A stretch of DNA of 64,000 nucleotides from Mucilaginibacter daejeonensis (GCF_020783335.1 NZ_CP086068.1:1984001-2048000), one strand, 5' to 3'. Numbered from the stretch's first letter, positions 45,552 to 53,155 are shown. Made by a program: numbers and translations. Notes: generated by a model from the letters alone, not told the origin.

Positions 45552-46756
45552 CAGCGGATCAGGTAAAGGGAAAAGGATTCAGAGGCGCGTTGCGCTACAA
45601 CCTGCAAAAGGTGGAACATGGCAAGGCCAAAGTCCTGGATATGACCTTTACATCGGGCAAAGAGGATTCTATCATACGTGAGGTGGCTTTGGTCAGAATG
45701 CTGAGACCAAACCTCCAAAAGTACTTCTATCATACCTCCCTCAACTTTCCGCCAAACGAGAACCTGGGAGATGAACAAATGAACATGATTGCAAATGAAT
45801 ATTTGAACAACATGGGATTTGATCAGCACCAGTATGCCATCTTCCGGCACTTCGATGCCGATCATCCGCACCTGCATATTTTAGTTAACCGTATAGGCTA
45901 CGACGGCAAAGTCGTTTCCGATAGCAAGGACTACCAGCGCAGCGAGCAGGTATTGAGGAAGCTGGAAAAGCAGCATGGCTTGACCGAAGTCATCTCCAGT
46001 AGGCAGACTCAGGAAAGGGCGATGACGAAGAATGAACTGGAAATGATGAAGCGAACGAATGTGCCGTCCTCCAAAATGCAGTTACAGGAGATCATTAAAG
46101 ACGTGCTCAGCAAAAAACCAACTGCAGCACAATTCATTCAAGCGCTGGAAGCAAAGGGCATCAACGTATTATTTAACCAGGCCAGTACCGGATTTGTGAG
46201 CGGCATATCCTACGGTTATGCAGGCATGCAGTTCAAAGGCGCTCATTTAGGTAATGCTTATAAATGGCAGGCTATTAAAAATGCTATCAGTTATGAACAA
46301 GAAAGAGATCGCACAGCAATTCACCAGGCAAATGTTAGGACAAGAGAGCTCCAGCAATCAGCAAGAGCCAGTGAATCCGCCACAAGAGGAACAGCAACCG
46401 GAACTGACGGAGATACAAAGATTACTGCCGGAAATAGAAAAGCTATACAGCAAGGCGCTGGAAAACTACAGGATCAGATCAGAGCAAAAGATAGCAGATA
46501 CCAGCAGGCGGATGGAGCTGATGGACAGCACAGCAACAAATCTGGCGTTCCAAATCAAAAGTATCGTATACAGCGCGGAGCAAATTCACAAAGCCAACAA
46601 CAAGGTGGGCAGCAGGTGGGTTATCAGGCTTTACTTGGTAGCGATCCTATCCGGGGTTTGCTCAGCACTGATCACCCTGCTGGTGATATGGATCAAAGTG
46701 CATTGAATCAGTTCAAGCGAAAGCGTAAGAAGCGAAAAGGGCAAAGATTGGCATAA
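45548..46756 (+). CDS. Relaxase (MobA-type mobilization nuclease)
   Basis: 402-aa DNA-nicking relaxase. The three-His metal site is FRHFDADHPHLHILVNRI (about residues 98-115), and the probable catalytic Tyr is among those near the N-terminus (KYFYHTSLNFPP region or earlier). The conserved domain ends near residue 250; the C-terminal 150 residues are low-complexity Gln/Gly/Arg-rich (QQGAGKLQDQIRAKDSRYQQ) and share their DNA with another gene in a different frame. No type IV secretion genes are present, so the element would be mobilized by a helper. Confidence 0.87.
   Translation: MTADQVKGKGFRGALRYNLQKVEHGKAKVLDMTFTSGKEDSIIREVALVRMLRPNLQKYFYHTSLNFPPNENLGDEQMNMIANEYLNNMGFDQHQYAIFRHFDADHPHLHILVNRIGYDGKVVSDSKDYQRSEQVLRKLEKQHGLTEVISSRQTQERAMTKNELEMMKRTNVPSSKMQLQEIIKDVLSKKPTAAQFIQALEAKGINVLFNQASTGFVSGISYGYAGMQFKGAHLGNAYKWQAIKNAISYEQERDRTAIHQANVRTRELQQSARASESATRGTATGTDGDTKITAGNRKAIQQGAGKLQDQIRAKDSRYQQADGADGQHSNKSGVPNQKYRIQRGANSQSQQQGGQQVGYQALLGSDPIRGLLSTDHPAGDMDQSALNQFKRKRKKRKGQRLA
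46293..46706 (+). CDS. Membrane protein gene nested inside the relaxase gene
   Basis: 137-aa protein in the +1-shifted frame within the relaxase 3' third, starting at ATG 46293 (MNKKEIAQQFTRQMLGQESS). It has a Gln/Pro/Glu-rich segment, a helical coiled-coil-like stretch (EIEKLYSKALENYRIRSEQKIADTSRRME, about residues 50-80) and one membrane helix (LYLVAILSGVCSALITLLVIWI, about 113-134). This has the character of a real protein, whereas the relaxase frame here is low-complexity, so the relaxase tail seems shaped by this gene. Mobilization loci often have a small coiled-coil/membrane gene at this point. Confidence 0.65.
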   Translation: MNKKEIAQQFTRQMLGQESSSNQQEPVNPPQEEQQPELTEIQRLLPEIEKLYSKALENYRIRSEQKIADTSRRMELMDSTATNLAFQIKSIVYSAEQIHKANNKVGSRWVIRLYLVAILSGVCSALITLLVIWIKVH

Positions 46757-46828
46757 CATATCTGCACTTACCCTTTGTTGATGATTGTTGCAAAAATATC
46801 AGTAACTAGAAATGCCAATAAATAAAGA

Positions 46829-46866
46829 GAGCCACGCTAATTAGGCTGTGGCTCCCAGACTTTTTT
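46829..46866 (+). terminator. Terminator of the mobilization operon
   Basis: 7-bp stem GAGCCAC / GTGGCTC (46829-46835, 46848-46854), 12-base loop, then CCAGAC and TTTTTT (46861-46866). About 70 bases after the relaxase stop. Confidence 0.65.
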
Positions 46867-46932
46867 CAGAGGTAGTTCCAAACCCGGAATGATCTCTTTT
46901 TTGTAATTTATCTCGGTCGTAACTTTTAACGG

Positions 46933-47058
46933 TTACTTAAATAGGGACTTCAATTTCTTGAGTAATCCTACAAATCCGGTTGCTACCGCTATCCAAGCGC
47001 TAACCTTTTCAGGGGTTAACGAAAGCAGGGCAGCTTTCATCATCAATAAAAAAATCAT
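46933..47058 (-). CDS. Possible 41-aa hydrophobic peptide
   Basis: Short - strand frame: MIFLLMMKAALLSLTPEK start, a hydrophobic core WIAVATGFVGLL and a basic end KKLKSLFK. The shape (one membrane helix plus Lys-rich tail) resembles small membrane peptides or type I toxins, and it lies in an otherwise empty 518-base gap of the mobile element (46757-47274). No ribosome-binding or homology support can be given. Confidence 0.3.
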   Translation of the reverse strand: MIFLLMMKAALLSLTPEKVSAWIAVATGFVGLLKKLKSLFK

Positions 47059-47149
47059 TAAAATCGCTGACTTTCAATCAGCGTTACAAAGATAGGCTAT
47101 GCCACAGGACGCATCAAATGTTTGTATAATTTTTTGCCGGTGAATTAGA

Positions 47150-47191
47150 TTTCTACATTTATGGAAATGAACATTTCTATAAATGTAGAAA
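47150..47191. repeat. 42-base near-perfect palindrome (20-bp stem, 2-base loop)
   Basis: TTTCTACATTTAT (47150-47162) pairs with ATAAATGTAGAAA (47179-47191), and the inner GGAAATG pairs with CATTTCT allowing one G-T. No T-tract follows on the + strand. It sits between the mobilization terminator and the XRE gene; could be an operator, a cruciform/recombination site or a single-strand origin. Confidence 0.75.
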
Positions 47192-47252
47192 CTTAGAAAT
47201 GCGTATGAGTTTCTAATGCTTGAACCGTGCTGGTCTGGGCTATAAAAGACAA

Positions 47253-47270
47253 GAGCCCTATAAAGGGCTT
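47253..47270 (-). terminator. Hairpin terminator of the XRE gene
   Basis: AGCCCT / AGGGCT stem (47254-47259, 47264-47269) with loop ATAA, followed on the - strand by CTTGTCTTTTATAG. Located just after the XRE stop at 47275. Confidence 0.55.
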
Positions 47271-47274
47271 ATTA

Positions 47275-47670
47275 TTATTTTGAATTCTTTAGAATCTCAA
47301 CCTTTTCACGCTCACTAGCTAACAATTGCTCATAAAGCTTTTTGTTATGTTCAAACACTTCTACTAATTTGTCAATTGGATTGAAATTAAAAGTCCCGTT
47401 CGAACTCCAGGCACCTGCGCCACTGTTATCATTAAAAGTATTGAAGTAGTTAAATATGGACTCTTCAGTAAAGCTTTTAATTGCCTCACTCGTAATGCCT
47501 AAAGCAGATGCAATTTTATTAAGCGCTACGTCTTCAACATCAGCACTTTGTTCAATCTTAGAAACAGCTTGTTGGCTGATACCTAGTTCAGCAGCTAAAG
47601 CTTCTTGTTTCATTCCGCGAAGCTCTCGAATCCGACTAATTTTTCTTCCGATGTGTAAAGTCTCTGCCAT
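47275..47670 (-). CDS. XRE-family transcription regulator
   Basis: 131-aa regulator with an N-terminal HTH (ISRIRELRGMKQEALAAELGISQQAVSKIEQSADVEDVALNKIASALGI, about residues 10-58) and a C-terminal helical/coiled region (LVEVFEHNKKLYEQLLASEREKVEIL). Three GTAAATGTA-like repeats lie just upstream of its start, so it is probably autoregulated and may also control the divergent HEPN gene. Confidence 0.85.
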   Translation of the reverse strand: MAETLHIGRKISRIRELRGMKQEALAAELGISQQAVSKIEQSADVEDVALNKIASALGITSEAIKSFTEESIFNYFNTFNDNSGAGAWSSNGTFNFNPIDKLVEVFEHNKKLYEQLLASEREKVEILKNSK

Positions 47671-47673
47671 GGC

Positions 47674-47726
47674 GTAAATGTATCAATTATTGTAAATGTA
47701 CGAAACAACCGCATTATTGTAAAGTA
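47674..47726. promoter_or_regulatory. Operator-like repeats between XRE and HEPN genes
   Basis: GTAAATGTA at 47674-47682 and 47692-47700, and GTAAAGTA at 47719-47726. The longer unit ATTATTGTAAA is repeated exactly at 47686-47696 and 47713-47723 (27-base period). Placed four bases upstream of the XRE start codon on its strand and before the divergent HEPN gene. Confidence 0.55.
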
Positions 47727-47810
47727 CAAATCGCTGTGGTTCGGCACGTAGGTACACTGCTATTCTTTTGTGTTGACGGTCAATGCAGGCCGGACACGAT
47801 AGCATCAGTC

Positions 47811-49286
47811 ATGGATTTAAAGCAATATGATGTTCAGAACTTTTACCCAAAGCATCTTGACCAGGATGAGGTCAACGAGCCATTGAAAGTGATCAGTGAT
47901 TTCTTTTCCGCCGACTGGCTACCCGGACATTTGGAAAGCTTACTGGAATGGCGAAAGTATGTGATCGAAGAGGGTTATTACACGGATAAACATAAGAAGA
48001 GTCCTGCCGGATTGCTTTTCACACACCAGTTGAACGCTAAGTTGGTGGAGGCGGTTTACTTAGTCAGCCATACAAAACGGGCATTGAAGCTTGCTGATGC
48101 CATTCACATTAACTTCGATCAACAATTGCATCAGGAAGAACAGGAATGGTTGCATTATCCTGTTCACCTGTCATCCGTCGAACGCATTAATCCATATTTT
48201 GCTATTAGTAATTTCTTTAAGTCTTATTCGGTTAGTCAGTACCTTGTTCTTCTTTATGAGTGGCTGGAAACGGATTTGTCCAACTATTCTTCGGATGAGT
48301 TTTTAGATACTAGTGACGTGATCTATTTGTATGAGAATATGCAAAAGCTGTATGAAGCCGCATGGATTATCAAGCAGCGCGAGATCGAACCGACATTTAA
48401 AAAGAGCGAAGATGTGCGTGATAAGACTATAACTGTGCAGGTAAAGCGGTATCCGTTAAGACTGCCATTAATCCATTTCCATTGCAGGTTTAATGAAGCT
48501 ATTACACCCGCTGAACAGCTTGGCTTAAACCAATTAGTAGAGATCATACTAAAGGAAATCGAGTCTGTATTAATGGTTATCCACCTCGGTACACATCCTG
48601 ACCCTGACACGTTTTATCTTTTAATCATCACTAAGGAGCAAGACAAAACATCGGAACATCAACTCTTAGATAAGATCGAGAAAAAATGCAGTCATCTAAT
48701 AAATGTTTGCGCGATCGTTCATAAGTCTGATGCCTTTTTAAGAGCACTCGAAGATGGAAGCCGCTTTTTCATCAATGCCTTGCAAAAAAATAAAATAGCT
48801 TACCAGTCATCTAGGTTCGAATTACCCGACCTACGTAATCCTGATGAAAAGTTTATCAAGAGCCAGGTAGAAGATATATGGAACCGTTGGGGTAAGCAGG
48901 GTAAGGACTTTCTCGATACTTCTTTAAACTGTTTGGATGATGGTAACTATAACCTGGCGGTATTCCTAATGCATCAGGCCGTAGAAAGCACTTTAAGCGC
49001 CATTATTCGGGTCAATTTGGGTTACCGCCTTTCTATTCATAATCTGGCAAGGCAGCTAAGGATAACGTTGATATTTACAGATGACTTGAAAAATGTGTTT
49101 GACTTTAGTGTTGCCAGCGATGTGCAGCTTTTCGAGTTGTTACAAACTGCCTATTCGGCAGCAAGATACAAAGACGACTTTGAGGTTGATAAGGAGACTG
49201 TAAGGGCATTATCGGATAAAATATGCAAGCTGTTTATAACTGCTGAAGAAATGTATCGTCAAGTTGTAGAGCAATTGGAAGATTAG
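47811..49286 (+). CDS. HEPN-domain protein
   Basis: 491-aa protein; start chosen at ATG 47811 (MDLKQYDVQNFYPKHLDQDE) because the 25 residues above it (from 47736) lack conservation character. N-terminal helical part, a central alpha/beta segment resembling a nucleotidyltransferase-like fold (FYLLIITKEQ..., CSHLINVCAIVHKSDAF), and a C-terminal HEPN domain: NYNLAVFLMHQAVESTLSAI, YRLSIHNLARQLR, AARYKDDFEVD (about residues 368-470). HEPN proteins are often RNases or toxin partners; the canonical Rx4-6H is not obvious. Possibly part of the mobile element's cargo. Confidence 0.72.
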   Translation: MDLKQYDVQNFYPKHLDQDEVNEPLKVISDFFSADWLPGHLESLLEWRKYVIEEGYYTDKHKKSPAGLLFTHQLNAKLVEAVYLVSHTKRALKLADAIHINFDQQLHQEEQEWLHYPVHLSSVERINPYFAISNFFKSYSVSQYLVLLYEWLETDLSNYSSDEFLDTSDVIYLYENMQKLYEAAWIIKQREIEPTFKKSEDVRDKTITVQVKRYPLRLPLIHFHCRFNEAITPAEQLGLNQLVEIILKEIESVLMVIHLGTHPDPDTFYLLIITKEQDKTSEHQLLDKIEKKCSHLINVCAIVHKSDAFLRALEDGSRFFINALQKNKIAYQSSRFELPDLRNPDEKFIKSQVEDIWNRWGKQGKDFLDTSLNCLDDGNYNLAVFLMHQAVESTLSAIIRVNLGYRLSIHNLARQLRITLIFTDDLKNVFDFSVASDVQLFELLQTAYSAARYKDDFEVDKETVRALSDKICKLFITAEEMYRQVVEQLED

Positions 49287-49463
49287 CCCTCGCAGAAAGG
49301 CAGACGGTTGCATTTCACCACACGCTACCGCTCCGGGTTGCATTGCACCGACAGCCTCCTGCCGCACTGGCAATACTATGGCTCGTTCCTCTCACCAAAG
49401 AATTGCCTTTTCCCACACAAAGTAATTGACCACTGCACCGCCATCACAAAATTAGCATCGCAT

Positions 49464-49550
49464 GAAAACTGTCAAGGGTATATAAACGCTGCAATTAATC
49501 GCTCTTTATTGGCAGCAGCGCCCTTGACAGTTTTCCTGCTTGCTGCTGCC
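49464..49550. repeat. Nested, mutually exclusive hairpins
   Basis: GAAAACTGTCAAGGG (49464-49478) pairs perfectly with CCCTTGACAGTTTTC (49521-49535), extended inside by CGCTGC/GCAGCG (49486-49491, 49515-49520). A second pairing, GGCAGCAGC (49511-49519) with GCTGCTGCC (49542-49550), overlaps and excludes the first. The surrounding 49287-49555 has two copies of GGTTGCATT (49305 and 49329 area) but no convincing gene. Confidence 0.7.
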
Positions 49551-49555
49551 GGTTG

Positions 49556-49722
49556 TTTAAGCGATGCAATAGGATGGTGTGATAATGTTCGTTACTGTAG
49601 CAACAATTGGCTACGGAGACATATCACCGCTTGATCCGTTTGTTCAAAAAGTGGTCAATGCTCAAATCATCATTTCATTATTTATGGTGTGGTTATTAGC
49701 TGAAATAGATATATGGTGGTAA
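49556..49722 (+). pseudogene. Relic of the pore half of a potassium-channel-like gene
   Basis: The + strand encodes SDAIGWC then, after a one-base shift near 49581, IMFVTVATIGYGDISPLDPFV and a hydrophobic helix AQIIISLFMVWLL. TVATIGYGD is the potassium-channel selectivity filter, followed by the second membrane helix. No start or upstream helix is in frame. The first half of such a protein lies on the opposite strand at 49696-50169, facing this fragment. Confidence 0.7.
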
Positions 49723-50169
49723 ATTTCCGGAATGAGCGGCAATGGTGGTATTTAGCGTAAACACATTGCTATAAGTATGGTCGCAATAATAATACACCGC
49801 TGCAAAACAAAGACATACTTCGACATAGTTTACCAAGGTCATGATTAAGCTTCGTTGAAAACTGATCGGTTGCCGCCAAACGTCATTCAATACGATTCGG
49901 CCGGTTAAAAAGTATAAAATGTCCCCTGTTAGAATAAAATGATCCAAGTCACCAAGCCACTGCTGGTCCAGCCACGCAAAAATCATTTCGCCGATAGCAA
50001 AGGCTTCGATGCTGATCTTTCTTAGTAATAGATTACGTCCGCGGGTCGCCCAGCGCAAAACACCACTCGGTGTGGCAAAAGCTGCTAATTGAGTAGATAG
50101 CCTGATCAGACGTTCAATGCCAAAATCGGGGTAACATTTGTTATTCCATATCTTGTATTGACCTTGCAT
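49696..50169 (-). pseudogene. Relic of the N-terminal half of a channel-like membrane protein
   Basis: 157-aa frame ending in unrelated residues (GNLPPYIYFS). The part up to about residue 135 reads like the first half of a small ion-channel protein: WRQPISFQRSLIMTLVNYVEVCLCFAAVYYYCD is a membrane helix of the type preceding the pore. The pore TIGYGD and second helix are missing here, but appear on the opposite strand immediately beyond the end (49556-49722). The start is intact and follows a gene relic by one base. Could also be a complete small membrane protein, but the junction argues for disruption. Confidence 0.55.
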
Positions 50170-50170
50170 T

Positions 50171-50257
50171 TTATAAAAACTGGTTGGCGTTCTTCTCCAA
50201 CATTTCGCTAAAGGTTTGTTTCAATTGTTCACCTTGCACATAGTAGTTCAAGCAGGA
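50171..50257 (-). pseudogene. C-terminal stub of an unknown gene
   Basis: A 28-codon - strand frame ends LKQTFSEMLEKNANQFL with its TAA one base before the channel-like start, the spacing of a normal operon. The upstream part is cut off by the 3' end of the HNH operon (stop at 50274). Suggests that the HNH cassette replaced the rest of this gene. Confidence 0.35.
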
Positions 50258-50273
50258 TCACCTCACAAAAAAA

Positions 50274-51107
50274 TTAGGCTAACCCGTTGTCCCTCAAAAA
50301 TTGTCGCACAAAATAACGGGACATACCGGCAAAAATTCTTCTCGGTTCACAAAAATCAGTTAAAAGGTCGATCAGGAGATCAAGTTGGGCTTTATTTCGC
50401 GGACTTGGGTTTGCATTAAAAATATCCAACTGCCCCAACACCGCACTCATTATTTGAGACAGTTGCAGAATCACTTCCTTTCGGTCTTTTACCAATTCTT
50501 CTCGCTGTAGAACATAAACCTCTATGGAACTTTTACCCTCATCTGTATGACTATTGATTAAACCGTTCGCAAAGTCATAAGATAAATGCGTTTCGGGATA
50601 GTCAATACAAGGATTTAATAACAAACGAATACCATCTTCTAATGTTAACTGCTCAGCAGGTGATGTCACCCAGCCGTTATTTCCCCGCATAGGAAACTGA
50701 TCCAGCTTACCCCGGCCAATTCGTAAAGCTTCACCTACCACCACGTGGCGGCGGTTTTGATTGCAATGCTGACAAGAAAGCAATAAATTATCCCAATCAT
50801 TAGCCAACCAATAATAGCCTGGATTTTGAGGAGTCTTTTCCTGCACTCTTCCTTTTGGCCGAAAATGCTCCACATCACCATCTGAACTGCCACGGTAAGA
50901 ATTATCACAATAGGCGCATTTTATGAACACCTGTTTAAGCGCCAGTTTTACACGTTCATCATTATAATGTTTAAAATCAAAAGCCCTTGCTGGCAAAGGG
51001 CCAAAACCATACCAACTGATGGCAGCTTGGGTCTTTGCCACCCATTTTCCCTGTGGATCGGTTAAAAACGCCGGCGCCGCTGGTCGGGGAATATGAATCA
51101 TAACCAA
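50274..51107 (-). CDS. HNH endonuclease (PtuB-like), second gene of a Septu-like operon
   Basis: 277-aa HNH nuclease. CAYC (residues 64-67), DVEHFRPKG (78-86, with catalytic His81), YYWLANDWDNLLLSCQHCNQNR (98-119, second Cys pair 112/115 and the Asn). This matches PtuB of Septu and retron-associated HNH proteins. The N-terminus MIHIPRPAAPAFL is a near copy of the partner protein's MIRIHRPPAPPFF, so the two share ancestry. It overlaps the ATPase gene by 10 bases. The HNH site is intact, unlike that of the partner. Confidence 0.85.
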   Translation of the reverse strand: MVMIHIPRPAAPAFLTDPQGKWVAKTQAAISWYGFGPLPARAFDFKHYNDERVKLALKQVFIKCAYCDNSYRGSSDGDVEHFRPKGRVQEKTPQNPGYYWLANDWDNLLLSCQHCNQNRRHVVVGEALRIGRGKLDQFPMRGNNGWVTSPAEQLTLEDGIRLLLNPCIDYPETHLSYDFANGLINSHTDEGKSSIEVYVLQREELVKDRKEVILQLSQIMSAVLGQLDIFNANPSPRNKAQLDLLIDLLTDFCEPRRIFAGMSRYFVRQFLRDNGLA

Positions 51108-53155
51108 TCCAATTTTTTGTTGCCAATCAATTCTTTAATTTCCGCGATCGTCTCTGCTTTTAATACCGTTTTGATTTTAAAGCCATCTTCCTTGAGCTTC
51201 TTTGCAAACGTTTCGTTTACGACTTGGTACAAAGCCTGCATTTGAGGCGTCGCACCCGGTATTTCTTCCTGCGCCAACTCGCCCGTTAAGTCAGTAATCT
51301 TTTCCTGATCTTCCGGACTTCGCTGATCTTGCTGTAACAACCGATAATAATCTTCATATTTTCGCTCTGTCGTTTCATCAAGCGTATTCAGCAAGCCAAA
51401 GAGATCCGAAGTCAACAGCTGATCTACCCGCATTAGGTTATGATCGGGTAATAATGATTTATCCAGTTTTTTGACTTGGTTTTCCCGGTCTCGCATTAGT
51501 ACGACAACTTCACCGTGACGCAATCCACGCAAACATAGCGGTTCATGCGTTGAAACAATGAATTGCAGTAATGGGAAGGCTGTTCTTAAAGCAGACACGA
51601 CTTTCATTCGCCAGCGCGGATGCAAATGATTACCCAATTCATCGATCAATACGACGCCTTGAGTCAAGTGATACCCTTGATTTTCCCGGCTCAAAGTGCG
51701 CATAATATCACAAGCCAAAGCCAGCATTGTACGATAACCATCACTCATTTGCGACAATCTCGCTGTATGACCACTACGAGTAACGGTTAATTCCCCCTGA
51801 AAATTAACCGCATCATGCTTCCCGAGATCCAACACGTCAAATAGAGCCGTTAAAACTCGTTTCAAAGTTTTACCATTCAAAGTACCAAGCCATTGTTCCG
51901 GATCAGTCAATGGTACATTTTGATCGAACAAATTAGCTACATTAACCGGCGATCGCAATTGCTTACCAGTTTTCGAATTACGATTCGGCAAGTTCCTGGT
52001 AGCCCCGTAACCTAACAAGAAACTAACCGGTTCTGGTATGACGCTAACGAACTCGGTTGCTGTGAATTTTAATGATAATGGTTGATCCAATTCATAGCTG
52101 TATACGTGAACGTAGCCACTTTCTTCACCAGTACGCAAAAGATCTATTGGCTCGATCTTTAATTTTTTTAGCTGACTTTCACCAGCTAAGGTAAGCGCCA
52201 CCGCTTGTAAGATGGTACTTTTACCAACACCATTATCTCCCAACATCAAAAGCCAGGAAGCCTGGGTACCATCTGTCTCTTGTGTGGGAATGTCAAGGGC
52301 TAATTCTCCGATAGCCTTAAAATTAACCAACTCGATCCTGCGAATAGAGAATTGCGAAAAATCCAAAACTTGTCTCGCCTCTTCCGTGGGAGGTGGTGGG
52401 ACAGTCACATTCAATTGTTGAAACATCCCCGCTTTATCCCGCTCCCATCTATAGATAACTTGCTGTAGTAAAGCTAAATAAGGTAAAACGGATCGACCGT
52501 GTTTAATTTCGTCAACTAATCCTTCGCGATGATGAGGATTATTATTGGGACCCGTCAGTAGCAAAATTAACTGCTCAGCTTCTTTTTTTCTCGCATCTAC
52601 CAAAGCGCGTCGGTTCAATCCTAAAATTTCTATAGTCGCGTCACCTCGAGAGGATGCACCTCTTACTAGACCATCTAATTCGAAATTTAAATGAGCGCCC
52701 GGATCGTCGACTACCGGATCTAAAAGTAAATAACGTTCTAATTGCAATTCATTTCCCTGAGCTCCAATTCTACAACGAGTTGCCTCATCTTCTAATGGAA
52801 ATTTATTAGCCTTTCGGGAATTACAATTCGGACAAACAGCGTATAAATTTTCCCATTCGTAGGCAAGCCAGTAATAATGAGGACCGTTGCCAAAACTTTC
52901 TGAAAACTTCATCTGCTTTGGGCGAAAGTTATCAATTTGCATTTCTGCGGCAACGCCCAACTGAGATTCACAATAAGCGCACTTATTATTAAAGGCCTCG
53001 ATCAAAGCGGACTTGATCTCTTTGTAATAGTTGGTGTCAAATTTTAAACGTTCCTGAGAGCCATCTCGTGCGCGGTTTTCCAGGTCATCTCGCATCTGTA
53101 GATAATGGACTGATTGAAAAAAAGGTGGTGCTGGTGGACGATGAATACGGATCAT
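51098..53155 (-). CDS. HNH-ATPase fusion (PtuA-like ATPase with N-terminal degenerate HNH)
   Basis: 685-aa protein. HNH-like domain at about 1-200: CAYC (59-62), QIDNFRPKQ (73-81) and VCPNCNSRK (107-115); the catalytic His is replaced by Asn76, so this HNH is probably inactive. From about 270, an ABC/AAA ATPase: IRRIELVNFKAIGEL, Walker A LGDNGVGKST (305-314), signature-like LSQMSDGYRTMLALA (467-481), Walker B GVVLIDELGNHLHP (500-513), and STHEPL (535-540). The layout resembles PtuA of Septu, where the ATPase senses phage infection and licenses the HNH. The operon promoter region (53156-53303) is shared with the divergent restriction genes. Confidence 0.85.
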   Translation of the reverse strand: MIRIHRPPAPPFFQSVHYLQMRDDLENRARDGSQERLKFDTNYYKEIKSALIEAFNNKCAYCESQLGVAAEMQIDNFRPKQMKFSESFGNGPHYYWLAYEWENLYAVCPNCNSRKANKFPLEDEATRCRIGAQGNELQLERYLLLDPVVDDPGAHLNFELDGLVRGASSRGDATIEILGLNRRALVDARKKEAEQLILLLTGPNNNPHHREGLVDEIKHGRSVLPYLALLQQVIYRWERDKAGMFQQLNVTVPPPPTEEARQVLDFSQFSIRRIELVNFKAIGELALDIPTQETDGTQASWLLMLGDNGVGKSTILQAVALTLAGESQLKKLKIEPIDLLRTGEESGYVHVYSYELDQPLSLKFTATEFVSVIPEPVSFLLGYGATRNLPNRNSKTGKQLRSPVNVANLFDQNVPLTDPEQWLGTLNGKTLKRVLTALFDVLDLGKHDAVNFQGELTVTRSGHTARLSQMSDGYRTMLALACDIMRTLSRENQGYHLTQGVVLIDELGNHLHPRWRMKVVSALRTAFPLLQFIVSTHEPLCLRGLRHGEVVVLMRDRENQVKKLDKSLLPDHNLMRVDQLLTSDLFGLLNTLDETTERKYEDYYRLLQQDQRSPEDQEKITDLTGELAQEEIPGATPQMQALYQVVNETFAKKLKEDGFKIKTVLKAETIAEIKELIGNKKLDWL

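Noticed and set aside
47736..47810. Longer N-terminus for the HEPN protein
   Set aside because: The extra 25 residues overlap the operator region and start far from the conserved part; ATG 47811 is preferred.
49308..49634. 108-aa + strand frame as an independent gene
   Set aside because: It covers the hairpin region and only its last part (SDAIGW) matches the channel relic before a frameshift; the rest has no coding character.
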